A stretch of 64,000 nt of DNA from an uncultured Dysosmobacter sp. (GCF_947631165.1 NZ_CANRKH010000010.1:1-64000); one strand, 5' to 3'. Counted from the first letter of the stretch, positions 7,917-15,853 are shown. Numbers and translations are program-made. The notes: a model not told the origin generated them from the letters alone.

Positions 7917-8097
7917 TATGAATTCGAAATATATTTACTTTAATGTGCTACCATAGTAATATATAAAATTATATATTATGGACTTTTCCCCAGAATTTCA
8001 ATATTTATTAACCCATATTACAAAAAGTACTGCCCTCTCCCTTTCTAACACAGTTCTGCACTTTTATACCTGTATTTCCATTATTTGTGAATTTTTA
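7917..8097. other. AT-rich intergenic region, no gene seen
   Basis: The stretch is far lower in GC than its neighbours (runs such as ATATATAAAATTATATATTAT). It contains no frame with a ribosome site. It separates the cofE promoter from the terminator of the second LLM gene and may hold upstream elements for the promoter. Confidence 0.5.
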
Positions 8098-8151
8098 ATC
8101 TACTTATAAAACAGGCAATGGACAGCCCCATTGCCTGTTTTATAAGTAGAT
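8098..8151. terminator. Perfect 24-bp stem-loop, probable bidirectional terminator
   Basis: Bases 8098-8121 and 8128-8151 are perfect reverse complements around a 6-base loop. The GC core (CAGGCAATGG/CCATTGCCTG) is flanked by A-tract and T-tract arms, so it should stop transcription in both directions. It lies just after the stop of the second LLM gene. Confidence 0.75.
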
Positions 8152-8169
8152 GTCCTCTAACGGACAGTC

Positions 8170-9171
8170 TCAGCGCAGCATACAATTGCTGACAGACCGC
8201 AATGTCTCCACAGGGTCTGCTCCGCCGCCCAGCTCAAAGCAGATCGGCATTTCCACGCCTGCGTCGATATAAGCCTCCATCCGCTCCCGGCACTCTCGGG
8301 CCGTGCCGGCGATGACGATCTTCCGCACCATTTCGTCCGTCACCGGCAGCGGACACTCCGTTCCCGCAAAAAAAGCGTCCCGGAAGGGTTGGACCTCCTC
8401 CGGCGCGAAACCTGCACAGGTAAGGATGGGCTGCGCCCCGTGGAGGGCCAGATACCGGCGCACAGCCGGGCGCATGGCCTCCACCGCGCTGGCGCTGTCC
8501 TCCTGGATGCAGGTTGGCAGATACGCCGCGATACGAATCTCTGCCGGGTCGCGGCCAACGCTGCGGGCGCCCTCTGCGATCAGCTTTCTCGCATAAGAGA
8601 CGTACTCTAGGGTGCATCCAGCGGAAAGCAGGATGCCGTCCGCCACCTGGCCGGTGATATACAATGCCCGGTCGCCCTTGACGCCGGTATAGATGGGCTG
8701 ATCCCGGCGCAATGGTTCAAAGTCCAGCTTCAGCGGGCCGGTCCGGAAAACCTCTCCTTGAAAGCTGATCTCACCGTCCCGCAGCACTGTTTTCATGATC
8801 TGGACGGCTTCTTTTGTGGCGGTGATCGGCTTTCGGAAGGGAATGCCCAGCTCCGTCTCCATCCAGCGTTTGTTGCTGGCGCCCATGGCGATAATGGCCC
8901 GCCCGCCGGAGATGGAATCCAGCGCGGCAGCCTCCATGGCGGACAGCACCGGATGGCGGGTATAGGGGTTGATGACGCCAATGCCCAATTGAATATGAGA
9001 CGTGTGCGCCGCGCAGACCGTGGCCACGGAAAAAGCGCCGGCATAGAAGCAATCCTCTGCGATCCAGGCGTTGGAAAATCCCAGTTCCTCTGCCTGTTTC
9101 ACCAACGCGATGGTCTGTTCCGCAGAATGATGCCCCAAAAAGCCAAATCCCAGATCATGGATCTTTCCCAT
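8170..9171 (-). CDS. LLM-class (Mer-like) F420/flavin-dependent oxidoreductase
   Basis: A 333-residue TIM-barrel oxidoreductase. The N-terminal region with ALVKQAEELGFSNAWIAED, the SHIQLGIGVINPYTRHP block near residue 60 and LDSISGGRAIIAMGA near 85 resemble methylenetetrahydromethanopterin reductase-like F420 enzymes. It is only distantly similar to the other LLM protein in this window, so this is not a recent duplication. It is separated from the cofE cluster by a strong terminator and has its own AAGGAG site 7 bases before the ATG. Two LLM enzymes next to a CofE homologue make F420 use worth testing. Substrate unknown. Confidence 0.85.
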   Translation of the reverse strand: MGKIHDLGFGFLGHHSAEQTIALVKQAEELGFSNAWIAEDCFYAGAFSVATVCAAHTSHIQLGIGVINPYTRHPVLSAMEAAALDSISGGRAIIAMGASNKRWMETELGIPFRKPITATKEAVQIMKTVLRDGEISFQGEVFRTGPLKLDFEPLRRDQPIYTGVKGDRALYITGQVADGILLSAGCTLEYVSYARKLIAEGARSVGRDPAEIRIAAYLPTCIQEDSASAVEAMRPAVRRYLALHGAQPILTCAGFAPEEVQPFRDAFFAGTECPLPVTDEMVRKIVIAGTARECRERMEAYIDAGVEMPICFELGGGADPVETLRSVSNCMLR

Positions 9172-9581
9172 ACGTTAACTCCTTTTCATGTTTTATCATG
9201 TCATGTAATGAATGGTTTACCGCCCGCATCAGCGCAGAGCGGCTTCAATCGCGCCGGTTTTCCAGTAATACTAATACGATTTTCTTATCATCTTTTTAAA
9301 AGATCAAAATATCTTTTGATTGCAGCGCCCCTGACGCAAGGAAGCATATTAGCAACATCTCTGGCAGCTATGCCGCCGGCCCGCTGGCGGGCCTTTAACA
9401 AAACAATTATCGGTTAATTGGGGATTAGTATAAGTTTTTCGCCCTGAAAAAGCAAGTACTACCTTGATAAAAATCAATGTCATCTTATGAATTTTCAACG
9501 CCTGCCGCTTGCCCTTTCATCCGAAAATCCTTATTTTTCGCCGAAATTGGATGTTTTTGAGAAAAATAGCAAAATTTTTTC
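9172..9581. other. Intergenic region with inverted ATACTAAT ends
   Basis: No gene is supported. ATACTAAT at 9268-9275 and its reverse complement at 9424-9431 bound a 164-bp segment that also contains a GGCCCGC-TG-GCGGGCC hairpin. This could be a small MITE-like repeat, but no second copy lies in the window. Confidence 0.35.
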
Positions 9582-9609
9582 TTGCCATTTTCACAGAGGC
9601 TGTTATAAT
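9582..9609 (+). promoter_or_regulatory. Promoter of the NCS1 permease
   Basis: TTGCCA, a 16-base gap and a perfect TATAAT. The start is expected near 9616, giving a leader of about 150 bases. Confidence 0.65.
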
Positions 9610-9615
9610 TAAGAA

Positions 9616-9768
9616 AGAGCCTATTTGTGTTTGACACAGACAGAAGGCAAAAGTGCGCAGCAAAGACGCTGTTGGCCATGGGCTGACAGCGTCCTTTTCT
9701 TTCCAGAAGCATACTGCAAAGCACAAAAGGGTTCGGGTATAGATTCAAGAGAAAAGGAGAGTTACAGA
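9616..9768 (+). promoter_or_regulatory. NCS1 permease leader with intrinsic terminator hairpin
   Basis: Within the leader GACGCTGT (9665-9672) pairs perfectly with ACAGCGTC (9686-9693), and an AAAG/CTTT extension follows with a single bulge, then CTTTTCTTT. This looks like transcription attenuation, with the upstream 50 bases as a possible sensor. I could not assign it to a known riboswitch class. Confidence 0.5.
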
Positions 9769-11070
9769 ATGAGCAATAACATCGATCAAAAAGCAAATGA
9801 CTATGCAACCGCACCAGTACCACTGAGTGAGCGCAAAGGCTTCTGGGGAACTGCGGCGGTCTGGATGGGCTGGTGCATCAGCCTCAGTGCCTTCCTGACC
9901 GGCGGCACCATCGCCGCGGGCTGCTCCCTGGGCACCGCCCTAGCGGCAGTTTTCATCGGCAACGCGATTTTGGTGGTGATCGGCGTCCTCTGTGGCATCA
10001 TCGGCTACCGCACCGGCCTGACCACTTACACCATCTACCGTCTGATCTTCGGTGAAAAGGGCAACGTCATCGTCTCCACCGTCATGGCGATCTCCCTGAT
10101 GGCCTTTATCGGCGTACTGATGGATTCTTTCGCCTCCACGCTCCACGGCTTACTGCCCTGGTTCCCCATTCCGGTGGCCACCTGCCTATTCGCCGCATGC
10201 ATCCTGAGCTCCGCCATCAACGGCTTCAAGGGTCTGCGCTTCATCAGTGTGATCGCCGCACCGGCACTGGTCATCCTCTGCGTGCTGTGCTTTGTCCGCA
10301 CCCTGATGCAGCCTGACGCCATCTCTACCCTGACCACCTGGGAACCTGAGACCACCATCACCTTTGTGACCGCCGTGGGCGCGGCTACCTCCACCTGGAT
10401 CGGCGGCGCCACCAAGACCGCCGACCTGACCCGTTATTCCAAGAAGATCTCCCATGTGGTGGGCGGCGCCGCCCTGGGCTATCTGGCTGGTGCCGGCTTG
10501 TTTGAAGGCGTAGCTGTCGTATGCGCCATCGGCGCCGGCGACGGCAACCTGGTCAACGTCATGGCCAGCCTGGGCATGCTGGTCCCCGCCGTATTCGTGC
10601 TGGGTCTGGCCCTGTGGACCACCACGGATAACAACATTTACTCCGCCGCCCTGGCGTTCACTGACATGAGCGAGATCCTGCACCTCAAGATCAGCCGTAA
10701 GATCTGGGTCGTGGTCTGTGTCGCCATCGCGCTGGTCGTTTCTCTGCTAGGCCTCTCCAACAACTTCAAGGTCTGGCTGAACATCATCGGTACCACCTCC
10801 GGTCCTCTGGCCGGCATCATGATCTCTCACTTCTTCATCATCCACAAGTGGTCCGCCACCGAATACACCATCCCCTCCGGGTTCGGCATCACCGGCTTCG
10901 CCACCTGGATCCTCTCTTTCCTGATCGCCCAGAGCACCACCAGCCCCATTCCGACCCTGACCTCCATCCTCATCAGCTTCGTGCTGTACATCGTGATGGA
11001 GCTGCTGGCAAGATATGTTTTCCACTACCAGCCCAAGGGTTCTGTTTTCCGCATTCAGGAAAACAAGTAA
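9769..11070 (+). CDS. NCS1-family nucleobase permease (CodB-like)
   Basis: A 433-residue protein with about twelve membrane segments and the NCS1 signature ADLTRYSKK near residue 220, together with ATSTWIGGATKTADL just before it. CodB-type members import cytosine or related nucleobases and hydantoins with sodium or protons. The ATG chosen has AAAAGGAGA 8 bases upstream and gives MSNNIDQKANDY; earlier in-frame starts lie in the leader. No cytosine deaminase or other salvage gene is next to it, so the substrate is not fixed. It stands alone between its attenuator-like leader and a strong terminator. Confidence 0.88.
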   Translation: MSNNIDQKANDYATAPVPLSERKGFWGTAAVWMGWCISLSAFLTGGTIAAGCSLGTALAAVFIGNAILVVIGVLCGIIGYRTGLTTYTIYRLIFGEKGNVIVSTVMAISLMAFIGVLMDSFASTLHGLLPWFPIPVATCLFAACILSSAINGFKGLRFISVIAAPALVILCVLCFVRTLMQPDAISTLTTWEPETTITFVTAVGAATSTWIGGATKTADLTRYSKKISHVVGGAALGYLAGAGLFEGVAVVCAIGAGDGNLVNVMASLGMLVPAVFVLGLALWTTTDNNIYSAALAFTDMSEILHLKISRKIWVVVCVAIALVVSLLGLSNNFKVWLNIIGTTSGPLAGIMISHFFIIHKWSATEYTIPSGFGITGFATWILSFLIAQSTTSPIPTLTSILISFVLYIVMELLARYVFHYQPKGSVFRIQENK

Positions 11071-11084
11071 TCATAAATGACCGG

Positions 11085-11121
11085 CCAGGCCGGACAGGAA
11101 AGCCTGTCCGGCCTGGTTTTT
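11085..11121 (+). terminator. Terminator of the NCS1 permease
   Basis: A 14-bp perfect stem (CCAGGCCGGACAGG with its complement) and a 4-base loop, followed by five T. Confidence 0.9.
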
Positions 11122-11128
11122 CTCTGCG

Positions 11129-11164
11129 AAAAAGGAGTCGCCCCGCACGGAGACCGTGCGGGGC
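11129..11164 (-). terminator. Terminator of the candidate small RNA
   Basis: GCCCCGCACGG (11140-11150) pairs perfectly with CCGTGCGGGGC (11154-11164). On the minus strand it is followed by GACTCC and five T. It faces the permease terminator in a convergent arrangement. Confidence 0.75.
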
Positions 11165-11361
11165 AGTGAGGAGAGATAAATCGAGAGAGTTTTGTGGCAC
11201 GATGCTCCGGCCGCAGGCCTCCCACACGCCTGGAGTCGGACATTCCCGGCGGAACAAACCTCCGTCCGCCGGGGAAATGGCTCCGTGAGGTTCAAAACGG
11301 AGCCGCTCTCTCCGGCAGGCCGCCCAGTCTCCCGCCGCAGTAGTTAGTTTTAACTAACCAC
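11130..11361 (-). ncRNA. Candidate small RNA, about 230 nt, class unknown
   Basis: A near-perfect promoter lies just upstream (see the promoter entry) and an 11-bp GC-rich hairpin plus T-run ends the unit. Between them no frame has a ribosome site. The transcript would contain a GTTAGTT/AACTAAC stem near its start, a GGCTCCGT/ACGGAGCC hairpin, a TTCCC(C)GGCGGA/TCCGCCGGGAA stem with one bulge and a GGCC-TGC-GGCC loop. This combination fits an abundant structured RNA. Size would allow 6S or raiA-type RNA, but I cannot confirm either by eye, and the SRP and RNase P hallmarks are absent. Confidence 0.6.
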
Positions 11362-11367
11362 AATTAC

Positions 11368-11396
11368 ATCATAACACGCCAATGCCTGTCTGTCAA
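11368..11396 (-). promoter_or_regulatory. Consensus promoter of the candidate small RNA
   Basis: Perfect TTGACA, exactly 17 bases, then TATGAT on the minus strand. This is the best promoter in the window. Nothing protein-coding lies downstream, which is the main reason to call an RNA gene. Confidence 0.75.
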
Positions 11397-11544
11397 TCTT
11401 TTTTTGCACTCCTCAGATAATTTTTCTAACGCTTCTCTTTGGGCCGCGGCCCCTTTCCCATTCCGCATCCTGCCCCGGCAAAAACGCATTCCGGCGGTAA
11501 AGCCCTTGCCTTTTCCGCATCCAGGCGGTATGCTCAGGCTGTCA

Positions 11545-11703
11545 TACCCTCAGTGAACAAAGGGCAACGCGGTTTTTCAGGGCATCTTCAGCGGCTGGCG
11601 GCGTTATCCTCGTTGCCGGGCGTGACGCCCATCTAGGACGATGACGCTGCCAACGTTGATTTTAGCCGCCGGCAGGCGTGTTGCCCTTTGTCCACTGAGG
11701 GTA
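11545..11703. repeat. 159-bp imperfect palindromic element (copy 1)
   Basis: The ends TACCCTCAGTGAACAAAGGG and CCCTTTGTCCACTGAGGGTA are inverted repeats with one mismatch. The middle continues as an imperfect palindrome around GGGCGT-GA-CGCCC. Its first 78 bases are repeated without a mismatch at 22999-23076. It has no coding capacity and resembles a palindromic mobile or MITE-type repeat. Confidence 0.75.
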
Positions 11704-11875
11704 CTGTTTCCTGATAAAAACTTTAAAAAAGTTTTTTATTGCGGCGCATCGCGCCGCCGCGCCTGCGTTGCGCAGGAAAAGTATGGACTTTCATCACAGG
11801 CGGCTGTGCCGCCGGGCCGCTTATGCGGCACTAATAAAACAAGAAAATTGTTTCATTAGTGATTCGTATCAGCTG
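11704..11875 (+). repeat. AT-cored dispersed repeat (copy 1)
   Basis: It starts with CTGTTTCCTGATAAAAACTT, continues through a T/A-rich palindrome into GCGGCGCATCGCGCCGCCGC, and then a CTTTCATCAC and CGGCTGTGCCGCC hairpin part. The same units occur in reverse orientation at 23077-23135 (short) and 33704-33863 (long). It directly abuts the 159-bp palindrome, as in copy 2. Confidence 0.7.
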
Positions 11876-11890
11876 ACAAAGGAGGGAATC

Positions 11891-12328
11891 ATGAAGATCA
11901 CAGTCGAACACGGCGATGTGCCGGAAAACGAGGTCATCCTCCGCTGCCGGGAGCTGGACGGTGAGATGCTCCATGTGCTGTCGCTGCTGCGCTCCGGACT
12001 GCAGACCCTCTGCGCCTGGACGGAGGACCGGCAGATGGTCCTGCTTCAGCCGGGCGAGGTGCTGTACGCCGAATCTGTGGAGGAGCGGACCTGGCTGTAC
12101 TGCGAAAAGGCCGTCTGGCGCACGGCTCTGACACTGGCGGAGCTGGAGGCCCGGTATGAAGCGCTGGGCTTCTGCCGGATCAGCCGCTCCATGGTAGTGA
12201 ACCTCCACGGCATCCGGCGGCTGAAAAGCTATCCCGGAAACCGCATCGAGGCCACGATGCGCAACGATGAACGGGTACTGGTCTCGCGCCGTTACGCGCC
12301 GTTTTTCCGGGAACGGCTGGGCATGTAA
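11891..12328 (+). CDS. LytTR-domain DNA-binding regulator
   Basis: A 145-residue protein. The C-terminal two thirds form a LytTR DNA-binding domain: the LQPGEVLYAESVEERTWLY strand pair, LAELEARYEALGFCRISRSM and a final ERVLVSRRYAP block. It lacks a receiver domain, so it is a free-standing LytTR regulator like those paired with DUF3021 membrane proteins. The start has GGAGGG upstream. The next gene, DUF3021, begins 13 bases later. It probably controls its own operon and perhaps others. Targets are unknown. Confidence 0.88.
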   Translation: MKITVEHGDVPENEVILRCRELDGEMLHVLSLLRSGLQTLCAWTEDRQMVLLQPGEVLYAESVEERTWLYCEKAVWRTALTLAELEARYEALGFCRISRSMVVNLHGIRRLKSYPGNRIEATMRNDERVLVSRRYAPFFRERLGM

Positions 12329-12341
12329 GAAAGGAGCTTTT

Positions 12342-12791
12342 ATGATACAGGAATTCAATCGCACATATCTGTGGGGCAGGGATGTGAAGTACCGCATGGG
12401 CCTGTACACCACTATGGCGGTCTTTTACAAGGCAGTCGTCAACGCCCTGCTGGGGGAGTTCTCCGTGGATTCTCTGACGATGCTGGAAATGCTGGCGGTG
12501 AGTTTTCTCTTCGCCCTGGCGGAAACGGTGATCGTCCCCAGCGGAAAAAACCGGGGAGAGGTATCCATGCGGCGGCGCGCCATCCTGCTGATTGTCCTGG
12601 CTAATATCGTCTATATCGGCAGCGCCCTGCTCTTTGGCTGGTTCCGCGGCATCCCCGTCTGGTGGGCAGCCATCATGATCGCCGTTCTGGAATTGGGGCT
12701 GGCGGCCCTGTGGTATGCCCTCTGGCTGGAGTACCAACGGGACACCAAACTGCTCAATCAAAACCTCCAGCACTTTCAGCAGGAGCTTTAA
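12342..12791 (+). CDS. DUF3021 membrane protein
   Basis: A 149-residue protein with four membrane segments in the typical DUF3021 order and a charged C-terminal helix (LWLEYQRDTKLLNQNLQHF). DUF3021 genes are known neighbours of LytTR genes and are thought to modulate them, perhaps as an inhibitory membrane partner. The ribosome site AAAGGAG lies 6 bases before the ATG and the gene is co-transcribed with the LytTR gene, ending at a shared terminator. Confidence 0.82.
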   Translation: MIQEFNRTYLWGRDVKYRMGLYTTMAVFYKAVVNALLGEFSVDSLTMLEMLAVSFLFALAETVIVPSGKNRGEVSMRRRAILLIVLANIVYIGSALLFGWFRGIPVWWAAIMIAVLELGLAALWYALWLEYQRDTKLLNQNLQHFQQEL

Positions 12792-12792
12792 A

Positions 12793-12824
12793 AAAAGTGT
12801 CCGGGAGACCCGGACACTCTTTTT
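12793..12824. terminator. Bidirectional terminator
   Basis: A 10-bp perfect stem (AGTGTCCGGG/CCCGGACACT) with an AGA loop has A-rich and T-rich flanks. It serves the DUF3021 operon and the convergent HD gene. Confidence 0.88.
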
Positions 12825-12828
12825 GTAT

Positions 12829-13413
12829 TTATAGGCTCTCCATGGCATCGTTGACCGCGTCCTCGCAGGAGCGCATAGCCAGAATGGTCTTTTCCATCAG
12901 CTCCTCCAACGTCCAGCCCAGGCGCTCCGCGCCCTCCTTGATGACGTCCCGGGAACAGCCGGCGGCGAATTTCTTGTCCTTGAACTTCTTTTTCAGGGAA
13001 CTGACTTCCATGTCCTGGCAGCTCTTGCTGGGGCGCATCCGGGCCGCCGCGCCGATGAGGCCCGTCAGCTCGTCTGCCGCGAAGAGGACCTTTTCCATCT
13101 CATGGACAGGCTCCACATCGCAGCACAGGCCAAAGCCGTGGGAGCAGACGGCGTGGATCAGCTCCTGGGAGCAGCCGATCTCCGCCAGCAGCTCCGGGGC
13201 TTTTTTGCAGTGCTCCTCCGGCCATTTCTCAAAGTCCACGTCGTGGAGCAGGCCCACAGTGGCCCAGAAATCCGCGTCCTCGCCGTGGCCCAGTTCTTGG
13301 GCGTACCAGCGCATGGTCCCCTCCACCGTCAGGGCGTGCTGGATGTGGAAGGGCTCGGAATTATACTTCCGCAGCAGCGCCAGGGCCGCCGTTCTGTCAG
13401 GACATGCTTTCAT
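12829..13413 (-). CDS. HD-domain hydrolase
   Basis: A 194-residue protein with an HD metal site: FHIQHALTVE near residue 19, then VGLLHDVDFEKWPEEHCKK near 53-71 with the HD pair. Later ADELTGLIGA matches the usual HD-hydrolase helix found in clostridial hydrolases of unknown substrate. The ATG chosen has AAAGGAG 9 bases upstream. A CFCC-type cysteine stretch (GFGLCCDVEP) is unusual. Function is probably phosphohydrolysis of a nucleotide or similar; the substrate cannot be predicted. Confidence 0.85.
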   Translation of the reverse strand: MKACPDRTAALALLRKYNSEPFHIQHALTVEGTMRWYAQELGHGEDADFWATVGLLHDVDFEKWPEEHCKKAPELLAEIGCSQELIHAVCSHGFGLCCDVEPVHEMEKVLFAADELTGLIGAAARMRPSKSCQDMEVSSLKKKFKDKKFAAGCSRDVIKEGAERLGWTLEELMEKTILAMRSCEDAVNDAMESL

Positions 13414-13448
13414 GAATGATCGCTCCTTTGAAAAAATATGGATATTTA

Positions 13449-13608
13449 GAACCTGTACCGATAGGCGAGGGACGCCGGATGGGCAAGGGATTTTCCCGTC
13501 AATCAAGGCGCTTCGACGCAGGAAGTTTGTGTATTTCAAGGAAAAGCAACGCAGAGTGGCGGGAAAAGCCCCGACCAGACGGTGTGCAGCGCCTATTGGT
13601 ACAGGTTC
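13449..13608. repeat. 160-bp MITE-like element with 19-bp terminal inverted repeats
   Basis: The ends GAACCTGTACCGATAGGCG and CGCCTATTGGTACAGGTTC are inverted repeats matching at 18 of 19 positions. The interior has no supported gene. It lies between two genes of the same strand. No other copy is in the window and a target duplication is not clear, so mobility is inferred from structure alone. Confidence 0.65.
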
Positions 13609-13635
13609 TTATATACGCGCCCCGGTTCGCGGGGA

Positions 13636-14316
13636 TCACATCTCCCGGGGGTCCGGATCGCCGTCCAGGGTCACGAAATAGTCGTAATAAGGCAGCAGGA
13701 ATGCATAGCCCCGCTTCAGCCGGTCCACGATGTCCCGGGAGAACAGCTCCTCCGTCAGCTTGTCCTCATGGCAGACGGAGAAGGACTTCATCTGATACCA
13801 GGGCTTCAGGATCTCAGAGGGGGCCTGGCTCCGGGGCTTTTTGTAGTCCTGGGTATCCAGGATGAATTCCCGCTGGCCGTTCAGCTTCCGCGTCAGCTTT
13901 TCCATGGCGGCGGGGTCCCGATCGATGCGGGAGCGGAGCTTGGCCATGGTAACGGGCTTGGGCATCCAATAGCCCATGCCGTAGCTCCAGCCCTCCGGCG
14001 TCAGCTCGAACCAGAAGGTGGGCTTGGACGTCCACTGCTCCGCCGGCTGCTCCACAGAGCACCACAGGTGATCCTTGTAAGGCCCCCGTCCATGGAGCCG
14101 CCGGGCGTCCCGGTAGATGCGGGACACCTTGCCGATCAGGCCATAGTCCGGCCGTTTCTCTTGGAGGAAGTCATAGATCTCTCCCCCCAGCTCCCTCATG
14201 GGCTGGTAGAGCTGGGTCAGGTACGTTTCCTTGTGGGCCTCGAACCAGGGCTTTTCGTTGTTGAAGCGGATGCCCCACATGAAATCCACAGTCTCGTCGG
14301 TAAATCCGGTAAACAT
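13636..14316 (-). CDS. DUF2461 family protein
   Basis: A 226-residue protein of the DUF2461 (TIGR02453) family. It shows the family start FTGFTDETVDFMWGIRFNN-KPWFEAHKE, the SRIYRDARRLHGRGPYKDH block near residue 65 and the SKPTFWFELTPEGW block near 96. The fold is conserved and the function unknown. The start codon has GGAGG 5 bases upstream, so long in-frame extensions upstream are ignored. It stands alone. Confidence 0.85.
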   Translation of the reverse strand: MFTGFTDETVDFMWGIRFNNEKPWFEAHKETYLTQLYQPMRELGGEIYDFLQEKRPDYGLIGKVSRIYRDARRLHGRGPYKDHLWCSVEQPAEQWTSKPTFWFELTPEGWSYGMGYWMPKPVTMAKLRSRIDRDPAAMEKLTRKLNGQREFILDTQDYKKPRSQAPSEILKPWYQMKSFSVCHEDKLTEELFSRDIVDRLKRGYAFLLPYYDYFVTLDGDPDPREM

Positions 14317-14435
14317 AGATGCCTCCGTGGTTTTTTCATCCATTATAGCACAGCCGTCAAGAGGGAAGCACAGGGCCGAACGCTGCGCGTCTGAAGGCTC
14401 GTTCCCGGCGGGCAATGCCCCAGGAGCATCTGAAT

Positions 14436-14468
14436 CAAAAAGAGGCCGGGGAATTCTCCCCGGCCTCC
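14436..14468 (-). terminator. Terminator after the cytidylate-kinase-like gene
   Basis: A GAGGCCGGGGA arm pairs with its complement around a short loop, followed by five T on the minus strand, just after the gene's stop. Confidence 0.85.
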
Positions 14469-14477
14469 GCTCTCTGT

Positions 14478-15071
14478 TCACGCCCGGGCCGCCTCCACGA
14501 TGAGCTTGACGCACAGATCGTCGCCCAACGCGCCGCTGTCCAGGGACAGGTGGTAATTGTGGGTATCGCCCCAGCGCTTGCCGGTATAATGGGTATAATA
14601 GGCCCGGCGGCTGGCATCCCGCTTGGTCAGCATCCTTTGCAGCTCCGCCGGGTCGGTGACGCCGGTCATTTTGCTGAGCCGATCCGCCCGGTGCAGGTCG
14701 TCGGCGTGGATGAACACATTCAGCGTCTCGATATCCGCGGCCCGCAGCACCTCGTCGGCGCAGCGGCCCAGAATGACGCAGGGCCCCGCCTGGGCAAACT
14801 GCAGAATGACCAGACTCTGCACGTCGTGGATGGCGGTCTGGGTGTCCGGGAAAAAGGCGCCGCCGGCGCAGATGCTCTTGAGGATGGAGCCGGTCTTCGT
14901 AACGTCCTCGCCCTCCTGCTCCACCAGCTCCGGCTCATAGCCGCTGGCCTTCACCGTCTCCCGCACGATGTCCTTGTCGTAGATCTCAACGCCCAGCTCC
15001 TGAGCGACCCGCTTGCCGATGGCGTGGCCGCCGGCACCGTACTCCCGGCTGATGGTAATGACCTTGTTCAT
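14478..15071 (-). CDS. Cytidylate kinase-like protein
   Basis: A 197-residue P-loop protein of the cytidylate-kinase-like family common in Firmicutes. It starts ITISREYGAGGHAIGKRVA, where the P-loop is degenerate (GAGGHAIG) as is typical of this group. The middle CVILGRCADEVL and the lid region RRAYYTHYTGKRWGDTHNY also match. The true substrate of these short homologues is not known and they are distinct from Cmk. The start has GGAGGGAGGA upstream. Single gene with its own terminator. Confidence 0.85.
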   Translation of the reverse strand: MNKVITISREYGAGGHAIGKRVAQELGVEIYDKDIVRETVKASGYEPELVEQEGEDVTKTGSILKSICAGGAFFPDTQTAIHDVQSLVILQFAQAGPCVILGRCADEVLRAADIETLNVFIHADDLHRADRLSKMTGVTDPAELQRMLTKRDASRRAYYTHYTGKRWGDTHNYHLSLDSGALGDDLCVKLIVEAARA

Positions 15072-15232
15072 AGCCGTCCTCCCTCCCCCGGCCAGACACC
15101 GGGTTCCATTTTCACATTTATATGATACCACATTTCCCTGCCTGGCGCAACGAAAAATCTGACCAGGCCCTGCGTGAAAAATGCCGAAACGCCGTCTCAA
15201 TACAGCTCTTTCCGCCCATTTCCAAACAGGGC

Positions 15233-15853
15233 CTAGCCCCGCAGGCTCCGCTCCAGCATCCGCATCAGCTCCCCGGCGTGGCGGTACTCGTCATCGCTCA
15301 GCTCATTCAGCAGCCTGGACAGGCAGGGGTCCGTTGTCCCCTCCGCCGCCCGGGCATAATTCAGGCCGTTGCAGGCCTCGCCGTGATACCGCTCCCGCAG
15401 GGCTTCGCACCAGCGGCCAGCGAATACGGGCCGGTCAGGCGCGGCGGGATGGCCGCAGGCGCCGGTGATGAGGTAGTACACCGCCAGCAGCCGCCGGGCG
15501 TGCAGCCCTTCGTCCGCCGCCATCTCCCGCAGGCGCTGCCGTGCCCAGGCGGGAGCCTGGCGGCTGAGGGCCAGGAACCGCTGCTGGTCTGCCAGCTCCT
15601 CCTCGATAAAGCCCATCAGCACCTCCAGCATCTCCGCCGCGGCGCTGCCCATGCAGCAGGGGTCCTGGGCCGCGCCGGGGAGCTGGTTCTCCGGCGGCGC
15701 CGGAGGAGTGGATGTACCGGGCGCCTGCTCCGCCATAGCGGGCACTGCCGCCTCCTGCCGGGGATACGGCTCCAGCGTGGGGGCGACCCGCTGCCAGATG
15801 CGGTCATACTGGCGGAAATCGTAAACCTCCGGATCATGTACGGTCTTTTCCAT
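15233..15853 (-). CDS. Ferritin-like domain protein
   Basis: A 206-residue protein. After a Pro-rich, low-complexity N-terminal 75 residues, two helices carry ferritin-like metal motifs, EEELADQQRF near 87 and ADEGLHARRL near 113, with a further NELSDDEYRHAGE near 185. This resembles the rubrerythrin/ferritin-like proteins of anaerobes that handle iron or peroxide. The start has GGAGGG upstream. It lies divergent from the sufCB operon, so a link to iron supply is plausible but only by context. Confidence 0.75.
   Translation of the reverse strand: MEKTVHDPEVYDFRQYDRIWQRVAPTLEPYPRQEAAVPAMAEQAPGTSTPPAPPENQLPGAAQDPCCMGSAAAEMLEVLMGFIEEELADQQRFLALSRQAPAWARQRLREMAADEGLHARRLLAVYYLITGACGHPAAPDRPVFAGRWCEALRERYHGEACNGLNYARAAEGTTDPCLSRLLNELSDDEYRHAGELMRMLERSLRG

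Noticed and set aside
9616..9664. Purine, TPP, preQ1 or guanidine riboswitch before the NCS1 permease
   Set aside because: None of the class core motifs is present; only the terminator hairpin is clear.
11130..11361. SRP RNA, RNase P RNA or tmRNA
   Set aside because: The universally conserved cores of these RNAs are missing and the size fits none of the three.
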